Positions 11,540-24,164 of a DNA stretch of 64,000 nt are shown in pieces (the stretch's first letter is position 1; each line of letters begins with the position of its first letter). The DNA is from Cornus controversa (Eukaryota > Streptophyta > Magnoliopsida > Cornales > Cornaceae): contig CM048846.1 of NCBI GenBank assembly GCA_026545225.1, positions 20,396,001-20,460,000 of the forward strand. Direction: 5' to 3'. The notes under the pieces are model-generated. The model saw only the letters and a list, made by a program, of their open reading frames with translations. It searched no databases and had not been told where the DNA came from. Both the position numbers and the translations under genes were made by a program.

Positions 11540-14500
11540 TTATGCGGCAAAGGGGAGGGGTGTTCCTTCTCTTGTTATTTTACCTTTCTTCCTTCTACAT
11601 AAAAGCTTTTTCAAAAATCCCTTACCTCCCTTTTTCTTACTAGGAACAATCGCCAAAGAACCAAATAAATCTTCATTGCCACTCCGTTTAATCCCGTTCA
11701 AATTAGGAAACGTTTCTCGACGATCCGTTGTCTCGTTGGGTTGGAAGGTGGAACATGAATTGCCATCTTGAAGAGGGGATTTAACGGGGTCTGAAATGCA
11801 AATAACTTCCTTAGTCTTGGGAGACTTTAGATATCCTGATTCAGCATTATCCTCAGCCAGCATTTTATCTAGTAGAGAGGACCGCCGGCTAATGCTCTTC
11901 TCGGGGGTGGCCGCAGTGGTGGTGGTTGTGTTAGTTGGGGTAGAGATAACCTTGTCGAATATAGCAGCATTGTTAGGTGAAGGTGAAGGTGAAGGTGAAG
12001 CCAATGCCTTCAACTGCTTTCCCAGTTTTAGAATATTTTCTTGGCACTCTGCCAACTTTTCTGATGCTGCAGTGATCTCCAAATCCTACAAGGTTGGTCA
12101 GCGGTTCCCACTTCAGGTGGTAGGCATAAATTGTTTTTTGACAGCACTTAAACTCAACTGATATGAAAGTTTAGAATTACATCATTACATGCCAATAAAG
12201 GTTACAATATGCTGCAAAATTCTCCTATTCTGGCACCAGTGACAAGAATAGAAGTGTTCATCAACCAAAAGGATGAAATAGAACTCTGTTCATCTTTCAA
12301 TAACATTGGCTACAGAAAGAAATTATATATTCTTGAGAGCATTTTTTTAATGCTTTTCTTAAAGTCCTTTAGGCAGTCTGTTTGTTTCTTACTATTGGAT
12401 TTCTAACATTCTAACAAGAAAAGCTTTATCTATACCTAAGGAAAGCAAAAGCTATTTAAAACAAATTCTTTGATTTTTTGCAAAGGTAAATGCAAAAGTT
12501 CTACAAGAACTAACAAAGGAACTGAAGTGTGAACAATGCTACATTATACTATAGTACTCATTCTATACATATGGCAGAAATTAAGGATAGGAACTTACAG
12601 TTCGGAGTTGCTTTTCTTCTCGATCCATATCATACTTTGGGGTTTCCTTCTTTGTCACACTGAAAATTAAACGTGTCAGATTCCTGATACCTCTCCACAG
12701 TGTAAACATAAGGTGCTATCTCCACAAGCAAGAAAGCAGATAAGAGTTAAATGTACCTTTCTAGCTGGAGTTGTAGGTCGAGACATGTAGCCTTCAATTC
12801 TTCAGAACATTTATTTTCATTCTGCAGTTCTGTTTCTAGGGACAAAAATTTCTGGCGGGCCTCTTCCAATTCAGCTCTGGCAACTGCAAGCTGTGTATCA
12901 AGGTCTTTGCTCACCAACTTATGACACTCAATTTGATCCTTAATTGTCCCCTTTGATTTATCTAACTCAGTTTGCAAGCTTTCAATCGTTTTTTCTGATT
13001 CTCGAAGTTGAATTGTCAATGCTTCGCTCTTATCAATCTCCAACTGCAGTCTCCCTTCCAGCTCCTCCTTTGCAGATTCCATATTGGCCAACTGATCTTT
13101 TAATCTTTTGCTATCTTCTATCACATCTGGCTGAAGTTCTTCCATTTGGAAAAGATAGTTATGGTGTGAAGCAGAAAATAACTGTTCTTTGGGAAGACGT
13201 AATTTATCTGCATCTGAAAATTGACTAATCATTCCACCTTCTACCTCACTCTCACTTCTTGTTTCATCCCAATCAAAGTGTGTTTTGATTGCATACCTCA
13301 TGCTTGAGACATCTTGAAGGGAAAAGCAGTGGTTCATAATCCAGTCCAAAGCAGAAGTAAGATTTTCAGCAAAATTTTCCAGATCTGTCTTCCCAGTTGA
13401 CAAATCTTTACAGGTTTGAACAAATTGCTGTAAAACAGCACCAAGTTCTGAAGTTTTCCATTGGAAAACACGAACCATGTAGCCTGGAGGTGCTTCTGAA
13501 TTCTTGTATGGGAAAAAGTTACCATCCTTCCCAGACAAGGTTTCTACGGAACCATAGTCTGGAGATGGTAAACTGATCCCTTCAATAAGCTCCATTATTT
13601 TACATATTGATTTAGTCAAATTTGGCTGGAACTGCTTATTGCTCTCCTTTTCCGGTGAGATATCATTACTGATTACTCTCTCGGATGAATTCACCGATAG
13701 AGATTTATCTGGAGGTTTCATAGAGATGTAGCCACTAATAAGAGGGGTACCTGATGCATCAGGATGGTTTGAGCTTTCTCTTGCATCAACCAAGTCACCA
13801 GAATTCGGATGATCAACATGTGCCAAAGCAACTTTAATATCCTCCAGTATTTCATCAGGGTTTCTTTGTGTGACACGATTTTGCTCCAAGATTACTTTCA
13901 TTATTTCCTGAAGCCAACCAGGAACTTTGTCAATCAATGCATTCTTAGACTGGATATTCTGGTTAAAGTTGCTGAGGCCTAACTGATTATCAGATACAAG
14001 AATTCTCTCCCTCCCTGCAGCCATTGAGGAACTCCCACCTGACTGAGTCTCCAAGGTATCAACAATCACACTACCTTCATCTAAAGTAAGACAAGAACTT
14101 CCAACTGGCTTATCCACAGATACTGTTGCTAATTTTTCCATCTCAACAAAGTCATCCATCAGATTTATGTCTGAAACTCCAGCAGTATTGCATAATGGTG
14201 TCCCTGGTTGTTTTCCATTTCTGAAATGCTCCAATTCTGAAATCAAAGCAGAAGCCCATGATTCAGCACAACTAACTTTGTCATCACTGCCCATGTCAGA
14301 CATTGATGCAAGAGAGAGTTCTTGTTGTGTAGGTAGACTTCTTGCTGCTTCCGTGGCTGTCTGACCTTTAGATGTTTCTTCAAGCTGCACCTCAACTTGC
14401 GACAGTCTGGAAGTCGCACGAGTATACGTGATCCTAGAAAGTTGGAGCTCATTCGTTTTTTTATTTAGGTTTTCTTTGAGATTTCTGTTTTCTTCTTCCA

Positions 14501-16567
14501 TGGCACATATTTGCCCAGTCAAAAAATTGATTCTTTTGTTGGGAGTATCAGGGGCATTGTCAACAGAAAAGTCCATTGAAGCAGTTGGAGAAGAATTAGA
14601 CTTCCTCCTCCTCGCTTCAGCTGGATCTTTGTTCAGCAGTTCAACTTCATTCTTCATTTTTGCCATAGCAGCAGGACCTGGCAGCCGCTTCCGCACAAGG
14701 AGACGTAGCCTCTGACATTCCGATTCCAATTTTGCAATTTTCTTCACACTTTCCAAGTGCTGCTTGTGTGCTACATCAGCTGTCCGACGATTAAATTCTC
14801 TCTCCTCATTCCGAATCTCAAGTTCCTTCTCAAGCACCCTAACCTCATATTTTAGAGAAGCATTCTCTTTTTCTATAGATTCTAATCTAGTCATTAGGGC
14901 ATTAAAATCTGCCTCTCCCTGAGTCTTCTGAACATTTAAATTGTTGATCATTTTTTCCTTTGCTATGAGAGCCTTACTGAGCTGACTATTTTCAGCACTT
15001 AATTTGGCAAGTTGGTTAGTGGTCTCTGCTAACTTTTGCTCTAAAACAAGACTCCTTTTTTCAAATTCTCTCGATGTCTTCATCACAGCATCATGAATCC
15101 TTTGCTCCTGCTCTTCTCGAACAAAACGCAACTGCTGCATACATTCATTCAGAGTCGCATCCAAATGAGTTAATCTTGCTTCACCAGCTACTCTCTGATG
15201 TAAAACTTCATCTAATTCTTGCTTCAATGATATTGCTTCTGCTTCTGCTCTCTCCCAGCCTGTATAATTTCATTGTCAAAATGGATACTTCACTATTTTT
15301 TTTCATTAAGAACAGTAAACTTGTCAAACTAGTAGAAAGAATTTTGACAGGTGAACATGTGATGATCGGTAAAATTGGAGCACCAAACCATGTGAAAAAG
15401 GGTGCGAGAATGAGAGTATGTAATGCATTTTAAGTTCATAGTTCATCACCTGCAAGAGCTTCCTGTGCCATTTGAGCTTGTTTTCTCACAAGATCATTTT
15501 TGGCATTGCAGTCAGAGAGGGCTTGAGAAAGCTTGTCATTTGAATTTTTCAGATCTCTCTCCAATTCTGCTTTTTCTATCAGATGTTTCTGTATCTAAAG
15601 AAGCAATATATTAGCAATACCTAAAGCATATAAACTGATTCTTGGATTAACAATTATGTTCATAATCAACTTTAGACGGTCATCATTAATCAGCCCAAAT
15701 GGGCATTTACCCATAATGCAAGTATATGTTGGTGATAAATCTTAGGTCCATAATTTCCTTGCCCAGACTGATAGACTCACTGCTTTAAGAGTAATTAGTT
15801 GGCCATGCTCCAGTTTTACAATTGGTTCAGCCTCGGCCATAGATAGCCTCATCGGACAAGTCTATCTAATGTTCATAAGAAGCTTTTTGGTGCCATAACA
15901 TCACCTTTTGATTGTCATTTTCTTTCATTCAACTATACAGGGACCTTGATTCATGTAACAGATGATAAAGAATACGTTAAACAGTTAAAGGGTCTTTGAA
16001 TAGAAGACTCACTGACCAAATCAAATTTGCCAAGTAAGTTGTTCAATTTGAACAGTTTTAATGGTATATTACTCGGTAGTTATAATCATCTGGAAAACAT
16101 AGCTTCAAACACTCCCAAACCTTTGGACTTGTTTTCCAGATGGTAACTTGAGATTTTGTTACAAGGAACTACCCCCATTTCAAGTGATTGCCCAGTAATA
16201 TGCAGATTTATATCATAGCTTCAAGAAGGCAGGTTATCCACTTTATCCTGTTCCTTCTATATACTTTCATTTTTAAGATAATAAAGGGTAACGGTTGCTT
16301 GTGGGAGCTTCCAACTAATTTGGAAGATGGAGTAGAAGCCAAAGGTTATCTCCAGAGAAACATTTTAAGAAAGGTTGCTAAACTTAATCCAAATCATAGG
16401 CTTTTCAATAGAACTTATTCATAAAATATTAAAGTTACTCTATTTCCAATGAAATAAATATAGCATCTCACCACAATAGCAATCAATACAATGAAGCAAA
16501 AACATAGATACATACATACATATACATATACATATATATATAGATACATACATACATATACATATAC

Positions 16568-16598
<31 letters not shown>

Positions 16599-16599
16599 G

Positions 16600-16630
<31 letters not shown>

Positions 16631-16907
16631 ATTGGACTTGAATACACGAATATGCATGTGAACTGGACCTATTATTATGATGAATTGTGGTAGTAGTTTA
16701 TTTCTATAATTTAGAAAATTACAGATGGAAAATAATTACCAAGGAAAATAACCTATTATTAAACATAAGGAAAACAACAAAAAATGAATCACCAAAGTGT
16801 TTTTCATTTACCTCTTCTTTGTTTCCTTCCATATTTACTGTTTCAGCTGCAGGCAAGGCCTTTTCTGTAGGCTTTTTCTTCCAAAGCCATGTCTTGTGAT
16901 CCGTCAT
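11540..16907 (-). CDS. FPP: Filament-like plant protein (FPP family), long coiled coil
   Basis: Five coding exons on the minus strand join in frame with GT-AG junctions: 16812-16907, 15450-15594, 12757-15259, 12599-12659 and 11540-12085 (3351 nt, 1116 aa plus stop). The N-terminus [16 protein letters not shown] is the basic, tryptophan-containing start typical of FPPs. Heptad-rich coiled coil fills about residues 35-270, followed by [12 protein letters not shown] (about 272-283). The family motif [13 protein letters not shown] is at about 414-426. A variable Ser/Gly/Asp-rich middle follows, then a second coiled coil in the last third of the large exon. The C-terminus is basic ([14 protein letters not shown]) and ends GTPLPFAA. 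FPPs (DUF869) are plant-specific coiled-coil proteins, first found as partners of the WPP-domain protein MAF1 and probably structural. Length fits the family. A Ser-Pro repeat near the C-terminus comes from a GGTGAA hexamer (about 11978-11998). The exact paralogue cannot be assigned. Confidence 0.95.
16503..16630. repeat. Compound TA/CATA microsatellite in FPP intron
   Basis: CATACATA, CATATA and TA units run for about 130 bp inside the 1217-bp intron between the first and second FPP coding exons. Confidence 0.95.
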
Positions 16908-16912
16908 TGCAT
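16904..16912 (-). promoter_or_regulatory. Two-codon upstream ORF overlapping the FPP start
   Basis: In the spliced leader, ATGCAATGA is read as ATG-CAA-TGA; its stop shares bases with the main start codon (ATGA). The leader acceptor (AAACTAG) lies 8 nt upstream of this ATG, so it is in the mature mRNA if this junction is used. Such an overlap could reduce initiation or allow reinitiation; that is inference. Confidence 0.6.
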
Positions 16913-17345
16913 CAAGTCTTCTAGTTTAAAGCATACAGAGAATTTAAATGATGAAAAACTTCCACAAAATGACAGGATGAACTTCAGTTTTAGGTTTTAC
17001 ATCAGCAACAATTGTTGTTGTTGATTGTTGTTGTACAAGAAAACATATTCAAGATTAGAACCCACAAACAATAAATTATGTTGAAAACAACAACAGCATT
17101 ATCAAATCACTGAATCCTCAACTCAACAAAACTTTTTCCTGACCACTGCAACTATCAAGAACCATAATTCAGGTTGAAATGTTTTCTTTAACCAATTTTT
17201 TCAAGGGACCCATTTGCATCTGCTCTCAACTTCCTCCTGCTCTTAAAAAATTTCAACACACACTAACTAACTTCTCAAAAGAGCTTTCACCATAATTAAC
17301 AGATCCAGACAATCTAAATCAACACTCTTCCATGGCAACTGTATC

Positions 17346-17994
17346 TAGGGATGGATACAAAAAGAATTGAGCTGAGCCGAGCTCGAGATTATTTGGGCTC
17401 AACTTGTTCATTTTTGGACTTAGCTTCAGCTTGCCTTGACCTTTGATGATCTCAGAATAACCAAGCTTGAGCTTGGCTTGCCAATGAGCTTGAGAAACAT
17501 CTTATTTTATTTTTTTAATATATTTTAATATTTTTATATATTTATCATATTTATTTTACTTCCTTTATTATTAAATGGTATGAAACTACTAAGCTTCAAG
17601 CTCTAGTGGCATCTCCTTATCCTTTTATGTGAGAGGTTGAGGGTTCAAATCCCATTGGGGTACCTCCACTTTAATTTTTTCAGAAGAAACTGATACAATT
17701 GTCCCTAAAACACCCACACACACACTCTCTCCACAATTATACGATGCTCTTACACTCCACTTTTTTGAGGGTGTAATTGTGTCATTTCATTTACTGAAAA
17801 AAAGGAAAATATTAGTTGTGTGCTTACAAGCCAAAAAGCCGAGCTTACCATAACTCAAGCTTGACTCAATAATAGACGAACTCAAAGACTGTTTGCTCAG
17901 AGAGTTTACTTAATGACTAACACAATCAACCGTTTAATGAGTCAAGCTCAATCAGATTTATCATGAACAGCTTGGTTCCTTTGCAGTCCTATTA
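17346..17994. mobile_element. Probable hAT-like MITE in the FPP leader intron
   Basis: Starts TAGGGATGGATACAAA and ends near TTTGCAGTCCTA, resembling the TAGGG-type hAT ends seen at 6415. Subterminal AGCTCGAG/GAGCTTGAG-type words recur inverted inside. No clean 8-bp duplication is visible, so the right boundary is approximate. A SINE-like segment lies within. Confidence 0.45.
17588..17690 (+). mobile_element. tRNA-derived SINE fragment
   Basis: A degenerate A box (AGCTCTAGTGGC) and a clear B box (GGGTTCAAATCCC, matching GWTCRANNC) are spaced as in pol III promoters. The body is not a foldable tRNA. It is apparently nested in the hAT-like element and has no convincing flanking duplication. 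Confidence 0.5.
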
Positions 17995-18714
17995 GGGACT
18001 GTCATGTCATGGCAATTTCTGATCTTAGATGGGAAATGAGACTCCTCTTACTTCAATGGTTAACCAAGGTATCACAACGCATAAAACTCTAATACTTGAG
18101 ATTTAGCTCCGACTTGACATTGTTTGGCCTAGTTTTCGGCGTAATTGTGTCATTAACAATTCCAGCCATATATTGTTATTAGCAGCAACACAATGCCATG
18201 GATCCAGAAGACCACATTCTTTTTCTTAAGAGGAATCTCAAATTTCATTTTCCGAATCATGCGATATATCAGCAAGCACAAAAGACACAGAAGGTCACAT
18301 TCTTCAACTTATAGGATTCCCTTAAATTTGCAAAGAACTTTGAATTCGCAAGGAAAATTAAGGAAACTCCATTATAGATCATCAACCTTAATTCATCAAT
18401 GAACATGCAAATTTTTAGGCAAAGACTCTGTCTCATATAAAAGGAATAAAATAACTATATCCTAAACAACATTACCACAATTAGTAAGAAGAATCATAGC
18501 TAACTCAAATTAAATTTGATCTTATAGGGTAAAACTTCCAAAAAGAATGGAGAACAACAAAACTATAAAATTTCCTTAAGCCAAAAAAAAAAATCATAAA
18601 ACGTTAAATTTAACCAAGATTTTGGTTTCTTCTCACAATATCAATAAACAGTTCATTCCCATTGATACAATAACTATATTTATATTAGTACATAGGGAAC
18701 AGTTCAAGTCTCAC

Positions 18715-18949
18715 CTTTGATAGTTCAGCAGCAATCTCTCACTCCCATTGATCTTCAATGCAGAGAAAGCTTCAATTCAAATTACCAAATCAAACCTTTT
18801 AGAACTACAAATGAAAGATTTACAAACAATACCGTGATTATATTTGTATACATATACACACACACAAATAAGATCTTTAGAACCTACCAAACAAGCATCT
18901 CCACTCTCCAGGGAAATGACTGGATGAGAGAGAATGTGAGATAAAATTG

Positions 18950-18988
<39 letters not shown>

Positions 18989-19080
18989 GGGAGGAAAGTC
19001 GTCTGGTCAGTGAAGTAAGTAGTACGAAGAGAGAGGAGGCTTAAAGGAGAGAGAGAGAGAGAGAGAAGAGGCTTAAAGGA
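18715..19080 (-). promoter_or_regulatory. FPP 5' leader exon and promoter region
   Basis: A good donor, CAAAG|GTGAGA on the minus strand at 18714/18715, pairs with the acceptor at 16921/16920 to remove a 1794-bp leader intron. Upstream on the minus strand lie a TATATA run (18950-18963) and GA repeats (18963-18990, 19047-19066), which in plants often mark core promoters and leaders. The TSS is not determined; if the TATA run is used it would lie near 18920. Confidence 0.5.
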
Positions 19081-19089
19081 GGTGTCGGG

Positions 19090-19993
19090 ATAGATCTGAG
19101 ACGTACGCGCGACTAGTGAGACTTTGTAAAGTTTTCACGGTTGCTTTGATCGGACGGTTCGGAAGAGCGGGTGTCAATTCATCATTATTCATGTGTCTAT
19201 ATAACGTACGTTGATGGATTGATATATATCAGTCTCAGTTGGAGACTGAAGTGGTTGTAAATTAATACTAGTGTACTATATATTTGCTTATGAAAAAGAA
19301 AAATTATATTATATTTAGGAGTAGATGCAGTATGTTCCATCTACTGGATCCAATTAAGCACCAATTCTTGTGACATAATTCAACAAAATGTCAATACAAA
19401 TTCAATTTAAGTCAAAGAGACACGTAAATGACGTGCCACGTGTTTTGATTAATCAATTAATTTTGTTTGTAATGGGGCAAACAATTATATATATATATAT
19501 ATAGTACTCTCAAAATAAATATTTTTGAACACAAAAATAATACAAAAAATATATCATCATGTATCTATTACTAAAATCTTCTCGCACTACAAAAATTAGT
19601 TTAAAATATTATAAATTAAATTTATAAGAGATGGTATAACCTTTACATTTTTTTACATCAAACTTCGGCTGTTTTCTATAAATTCAATTTATGATAATTT
19701 GAGTTTTTTTTTTTTGTGTGTGTGAGATGATTTTAGCATTGGTCACGTGATAATATTTTTTGTATTTTCTTTATGTTCAAAAAATATTTATTTTGAAGGA
19801 GAGCTCATGACAAAAGCTATGAGAGCCCCCTCATAGTAACATTACTCGTATATATTTGGATAGTCTGATTTCAGAGACTGAACAAGATAGAATAAATGTT
19901 TAGAGTATGCACACTTGTGGGTTAAGTGGAAATTATGAACATCTAAAAATTAAGGAAAAAAAAAAGAGATCAAATCTAATCACTATAAATTAC
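19090..19993. other. Gene-free stretch upstream of FPP
   Basis: AT-rich with TA tracts (19484-19502) and homopolymers. ACGTGCCACGTG (about 19430-19441) contains a CACGTG G-box core, a common plant promoter element, 0.5 kb from the FPP leader. Its use is untested. Confidence 0.4.
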
Positions 19994-19996
19994 TAA

Positions 19997-20207
19997 GGTC
20001 CTGTTTGACAGAGCTTTTATTTCTGTTTTTACACAAAAGAAAAAGAGAAGCAGAAGCTAAATCAGGAAGCTGGTACCCTCAGCTTCCTTTAAACGCTCTT
20101 TTTAGACTCCGAAACTCTTTCGTCTTACCAATCCAAACACTCTCCAAAACAGCTTTTGAACTTGAAAAGTCAAAAATCGATTTTCAAAAGTCAATCCAAA
20201 TAGGGCC
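19997..20207. mobile_element. PIF/Harbinger-type (Tourist-like) MITE, 211 bp
   Basis: Ends GGTCCTGTTTG and CAAATAGGGCC are imperfect inverted repeats flanked by TAA on both sides (19994-19996, 20208-20210), the PIF/Harbinger target. A second, more decayed copy lies at 38891-39100, sharing CAAAAGAAAAAGA, AGAAGCTAAAT, AACGCTCTTTTT and CTTGAAAAGTCAAAAA blocks. Confidence 0.8.
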
Positions 20208-20210
20208 TAA

Positions 20211-21202
20211 ATACAAAATACTAGAAGAATTCGAGTCCTTCTAGGCCTCTAACAAAAATCTTAAATATTCAAAAGGGATTTTAAAACCATAACCATGAAA
20301 CTCCCGTAAAGCAATGTGTATGCTACGAGTATAGATGGTGATTATTGATCGTTAAGTCGTTCTTGATTAATAACGAGTCTCAGCAAATTAAATTAGGGCT
20401 AGTCAAAATTATTTAAAAGAAATACTCCTATTAATATGTCCATTTAAATATTTGAAGATACAAACAAGTTGTAGATCAGTTTTGACATGGTCAGGGATTG
20501 CATTTGTTAGTATTACAAAATTGAGAAGCATATCATTGCTCTCTTTAGCTCCACAAAGACTTTAAGCTCTCTATTTCAAATTAATTTGGTTGCTTTGGCA
20601 TTTTGTTGCCTTCTCCACATAATGCTTATTCATATACTTATTTTATTTATTTATTAATTATTATCTTTTTCATGATGTGTCACTAGTTTTACTCTTAGTA
20701 TCTTTCTAATGTTTCTTTTAATTAAAATAATGATGGCCATCATGAGATTATGGTTCGCCGTGGTCCATTGTATGAAGTGGGCGAGAACTACCTACAACTA
20801 ATCATAATATATCATATTCTTTTGGCATGCTTGTATTATACTTTTTGGTTTGTTCTAATTCTTATATAATTTGAGAATTTGTATATTTGTTTGTGAGTGT
20901 ACAGTGATCAAGCACTATCGAATGGTCACCCACTCTGTGTATTATATCCATCAATTTGGTTATGGAAGATATTGGATTTTTGTTTCAATGGTTACCTACT
21001 GTGGACAAGCACTATCTAGAGGTTTTGATTTCCAAGTCTCCACATCAATGTCAATTTCTTTCTTCATTCTCTACATTATGGGTGATTCTCTATAAATTTT
21101 GAGTTCAAGTCTCATCTGTTTCTCTATTCATTCTCGAGAGATTTTGAATTTAAATCTTCAAATTTACATATGTTTCTTCATACATACATACATGCATATA
21201 TA
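20211..21202. other. Gene-free AT-rich stretch
   Basis: No recognisable gene or element; AT-rich DNA with short open frames of no known family. Confidence 0.55.
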
Positions 21203-21204
21203 CG

Positions 21205-21515
21205 AGTAAAGATCCTCTCCAACTTTAAGAGAATTTGTACTCTATCAAGGATGGAGATTGAACCACCAGGTGAACTCACCTATAATAGTCCACTCTCATT
21301 TCTACTTTTGATGGAGTACATGACTCTCTCCAACGTGCAAAAGTCCATATATATATATATGAGCAAGGATCCTCTTCAATGCGAGAAGATTTGTACTCCA
21401 TCAAGGATGAAGATTGAATCACTAAGTGAGACTCATCTATAATGGTCCACTCTTATTTCTACTTTTGACGGAATACATGACCCTCTCCGGCACAAGAGAG
21501 AATCCAAGTTCATAT
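21205..21515. repeat. Two-copy tandem repeat, 157-bp period
   Basis: GATCCTCTCC at 21211 and GATCCTCTTC at 21368 start two diverged copies, each with TTTGTACTC(T/C)ATCAAGGATG, ATTGAA(C/T)CAC, CTATAAT(A/G)GTCCACTC and TTTCTACTTTTGA. The second copy lost or altered the TA-rich junction. The words also recall the foldback at 54093-54250. Confidence 0.8.
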
Positions 21516-22319
21516 ATATATTTATATATGTATATGCACTATTGGAATTCGAGCAACCCATCTTCTAACAGTTTATCTGTCATCTCTCTTTGTCGATTTG
21601 ATGTGAATACAATGGATAGATAGTTAGAATTAAAGTGCACTCAATACATGGTTCAACCTAGTTTCAAGGTGGGTATGAAATGAACTCTTCCAAGACCTTA
21701 TATGGTATGCCTAGGAGACCATGATCTCAATTTCAAATGTACAAGAAGTAACAAACAATGAATTGTTGGAGGTTATGTGCTCACTTTCCATTGATTATGC
21801 CACTTTTCATTGATCAGAAGAGTTCTTGACAGTATCATTGACTAATTAAAAGTTAAGATGGATTGGACCCTAAGCATACTGCAATAGTTGTTGGAGGGTT
21901 GGTAGTAATATCAAAGGCTGCAATAATACAGCACTTAAGTGAAACGTCAATTCTATCAGAGAGTACTCTAATAATACGAGTTAAGTAGGTCAACGAGAGC
22001 TCCTATTTGATCCGTTTCTTTTCGTCTTCAATTAATCATATCTATTGAATTGAAAAAGGAAATAAAAAAATAAAAAGCAAATTGAAAATGAATACATAGC
22101 TACATGGAAGCTGGAGGAGACATGAATGCCATAAAGCCCATAATATTTAGGGTTTTACACCAACTGTATATCTTGTATGTGCACAAATGGGGAAGGTGCA
22201 GTGTTTGTTAGCATTTAGCAGGGACTTTGGTACAGAAACCTTATCACAATGCTCGCATGTGACTGTTTAATGGCTTTTATCATCAGCATAAATACATTAA
22301 ATGAATTTAAGTCATTACA
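21516..22319. other. Gene-free stretch
   Basis: AT-rich DNA without recognised genes, repeats or elements. Confidence 0.55.
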
Positions 22320-22330
22320 TTTACGGTATA

Positions 22331-22500
22331 CATAATTCACCACCGGGTACATGCAATCTCTCCGTCCTACAAGTACCAAACAATTTTTGAATTTTTTTTT
22401 TCTAAAACTTGTTTCAAGGAAATTCGAACTCCTGACCTCTAGAATGTGAAGTGAGAGTCTTTGTCATTAGCCTATCTCCTTAGAATGTTTCATTGGCCAT
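22331..22500 (-). mobile_element. SINE-like repeat, copy A (in duplicate 1)
   Basis: On the minus strand a GGAGTTCGAATTTCC B-box-like stretch follows a GGCTAATGACAAAG A-box-like region. The 3' part contains the sequence complementary to CATAATTCACCACC and TCTCCGTCC, shared by the copies at 26237, 29336 and 31192. Its position matches copy C in duplicate 2, so it predates the duplication. Confidence 0.5.
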
Positions 22501-23737
22501 TTGATATCTTGAAACAGTAACAAACTAATTGTTTTTTTTACCTTCTTTGATATGGAAATAATTGCTCAAAAATGGTACGATGTTTGAATTGATTGGCGGC
22601 TCTAATAAAGAGTGTCCAATAAGAACTCTTATACAATAATCAATAAGTTATAGTCACTCTCCTTTTAAAGCGTTTAGTGAAACGATTGTCACATCAGTCA
22701 GTTATAAAAATTGAGACTTTTATCATAAGCATTTTTCCGACGACGTTAAGTTATTTCTTGGGGTTAACTCAAGATTTTTATGTGTTTGACATGCGTTTTG
22801 TGTTTTATGTTTTTGCTTTTGCCTAAAACAGAAAAATAAATTTTGAATTGTTTTGAATACTAATCGAAAACACTTTTCGTAATTAAAATGTGTTTTAAGT
22901 TTTTTTTTTTCTCCGCTACAGTACCTGAAACACAATAAAAATACCAAAATGATGTTTCTATATTCGGTCTAAATTTTTGAAACGTTTACCAAACACAAAA
23001 TAAGAACAACAAAAACAATAAGCATGTCAAACAAATTGAATATAATTTTGGTTTTTTTTTTATAATCAATTCACAGTACATTAACAAGAGAATTCAAAAA
23101 CACTTGTAACAACTATTTATGGTGATTTTTTTTTTATATATATATAGTTGATACAATTCATGTTCACTTGCATGGTTGTAGTTACATGTTTGTTGTTTAG
23201 CAACTTATTGACACCTACCTACCTTCTTTACTAGAAAGTGTTTTGTCTTCTAAAGTCTTCAACACTTAGAGGACCACTTTGCTGAATGAGAAGTCACGAA
23301 TAGACGTTTCTTGTTGCTCCTTCACATCTCTCAACTCCTGCTTTAATTTCTTCTACTTTAAAAACTTGGTTTGAAATTCAACCCCACTTGTACGTCCTTC
23401 TAGATTAATTACGACAATTTATTGAGATTCAAATCCTCTGTCTGTGTGGGCCTCTCATTTGACGAAATTCGTTTATAATAGATTCGATATAAATATATCA
23501 GACGACTTTGCATGTTGTACATGCATAATATAACTTATATTACGGATTATGCATACATGATCTAGATTCACTGTATGTATTGTAGATCTTTTCTATTTGA
23601 CGAGATCAAAAAAAATTGATCAAAAATATCCCTAGCTAATTTTTTTAATATATCAATTTAATGTTAGTTTATATGTATATGTACAAAGGCATAGATAATA
23701 TATACGTATTGTATAAATATATATAGGTAAATGTATG

Positions 23738-23739
<2 letters not shown>

Positions 23740-23772
<33 letters not shown>

Positions 23773-23960
23773 TATATTCAATATATACAAGAATATTAGA
23801 AAAACAAATAAGAAAAATAAGATTAAGATTTTGAAGAATGAAAAATTAATGAATTTTTTTAATAGATAAAAGAAAAATAAGTGAAAGAGGGAGAATGAAC
23901 TTACACATATGTAATATTTATTTCTCCCCACCATTACAAGAATTTATACAAGCTTTTGGG

Positions 23961-24006
<46 letters not shown>
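23740..24006. repeat. TA microsatellites flanking an AT-rich segment
   Basis: Two long TA runs (about 23741-23770 and 23961-24005) lie in a part of duplicate 1 that does not align well with duplicate 2. Confidence 0.9.
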
Positions 24007-24008
<2 letters not shown>

Positions 24009-24164
24009 ACAATGAGAAATGATCTCTTGCACTCTAGTGATCAAAAAACTTATCCACACTATATAAGGTAACTATTGGATATGATTGCTATTTACACCTA
24101 GATCATATGATTCATATCAAATGGTATATGGTTGATGATTTTACTTTTTATTGAGTCAATATTA

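Noticed and set aside
11796-12161. Plus-strand open frame opposite the last FPP exon
   Set aside because: Shadow of the minus-strand FPP exon 11540-12085.
22413-22480. tRNA-like GAACTCCTGAC segment
   Set aside because: Part of a repeated SINE-like family present at four places; no tRNA fold.
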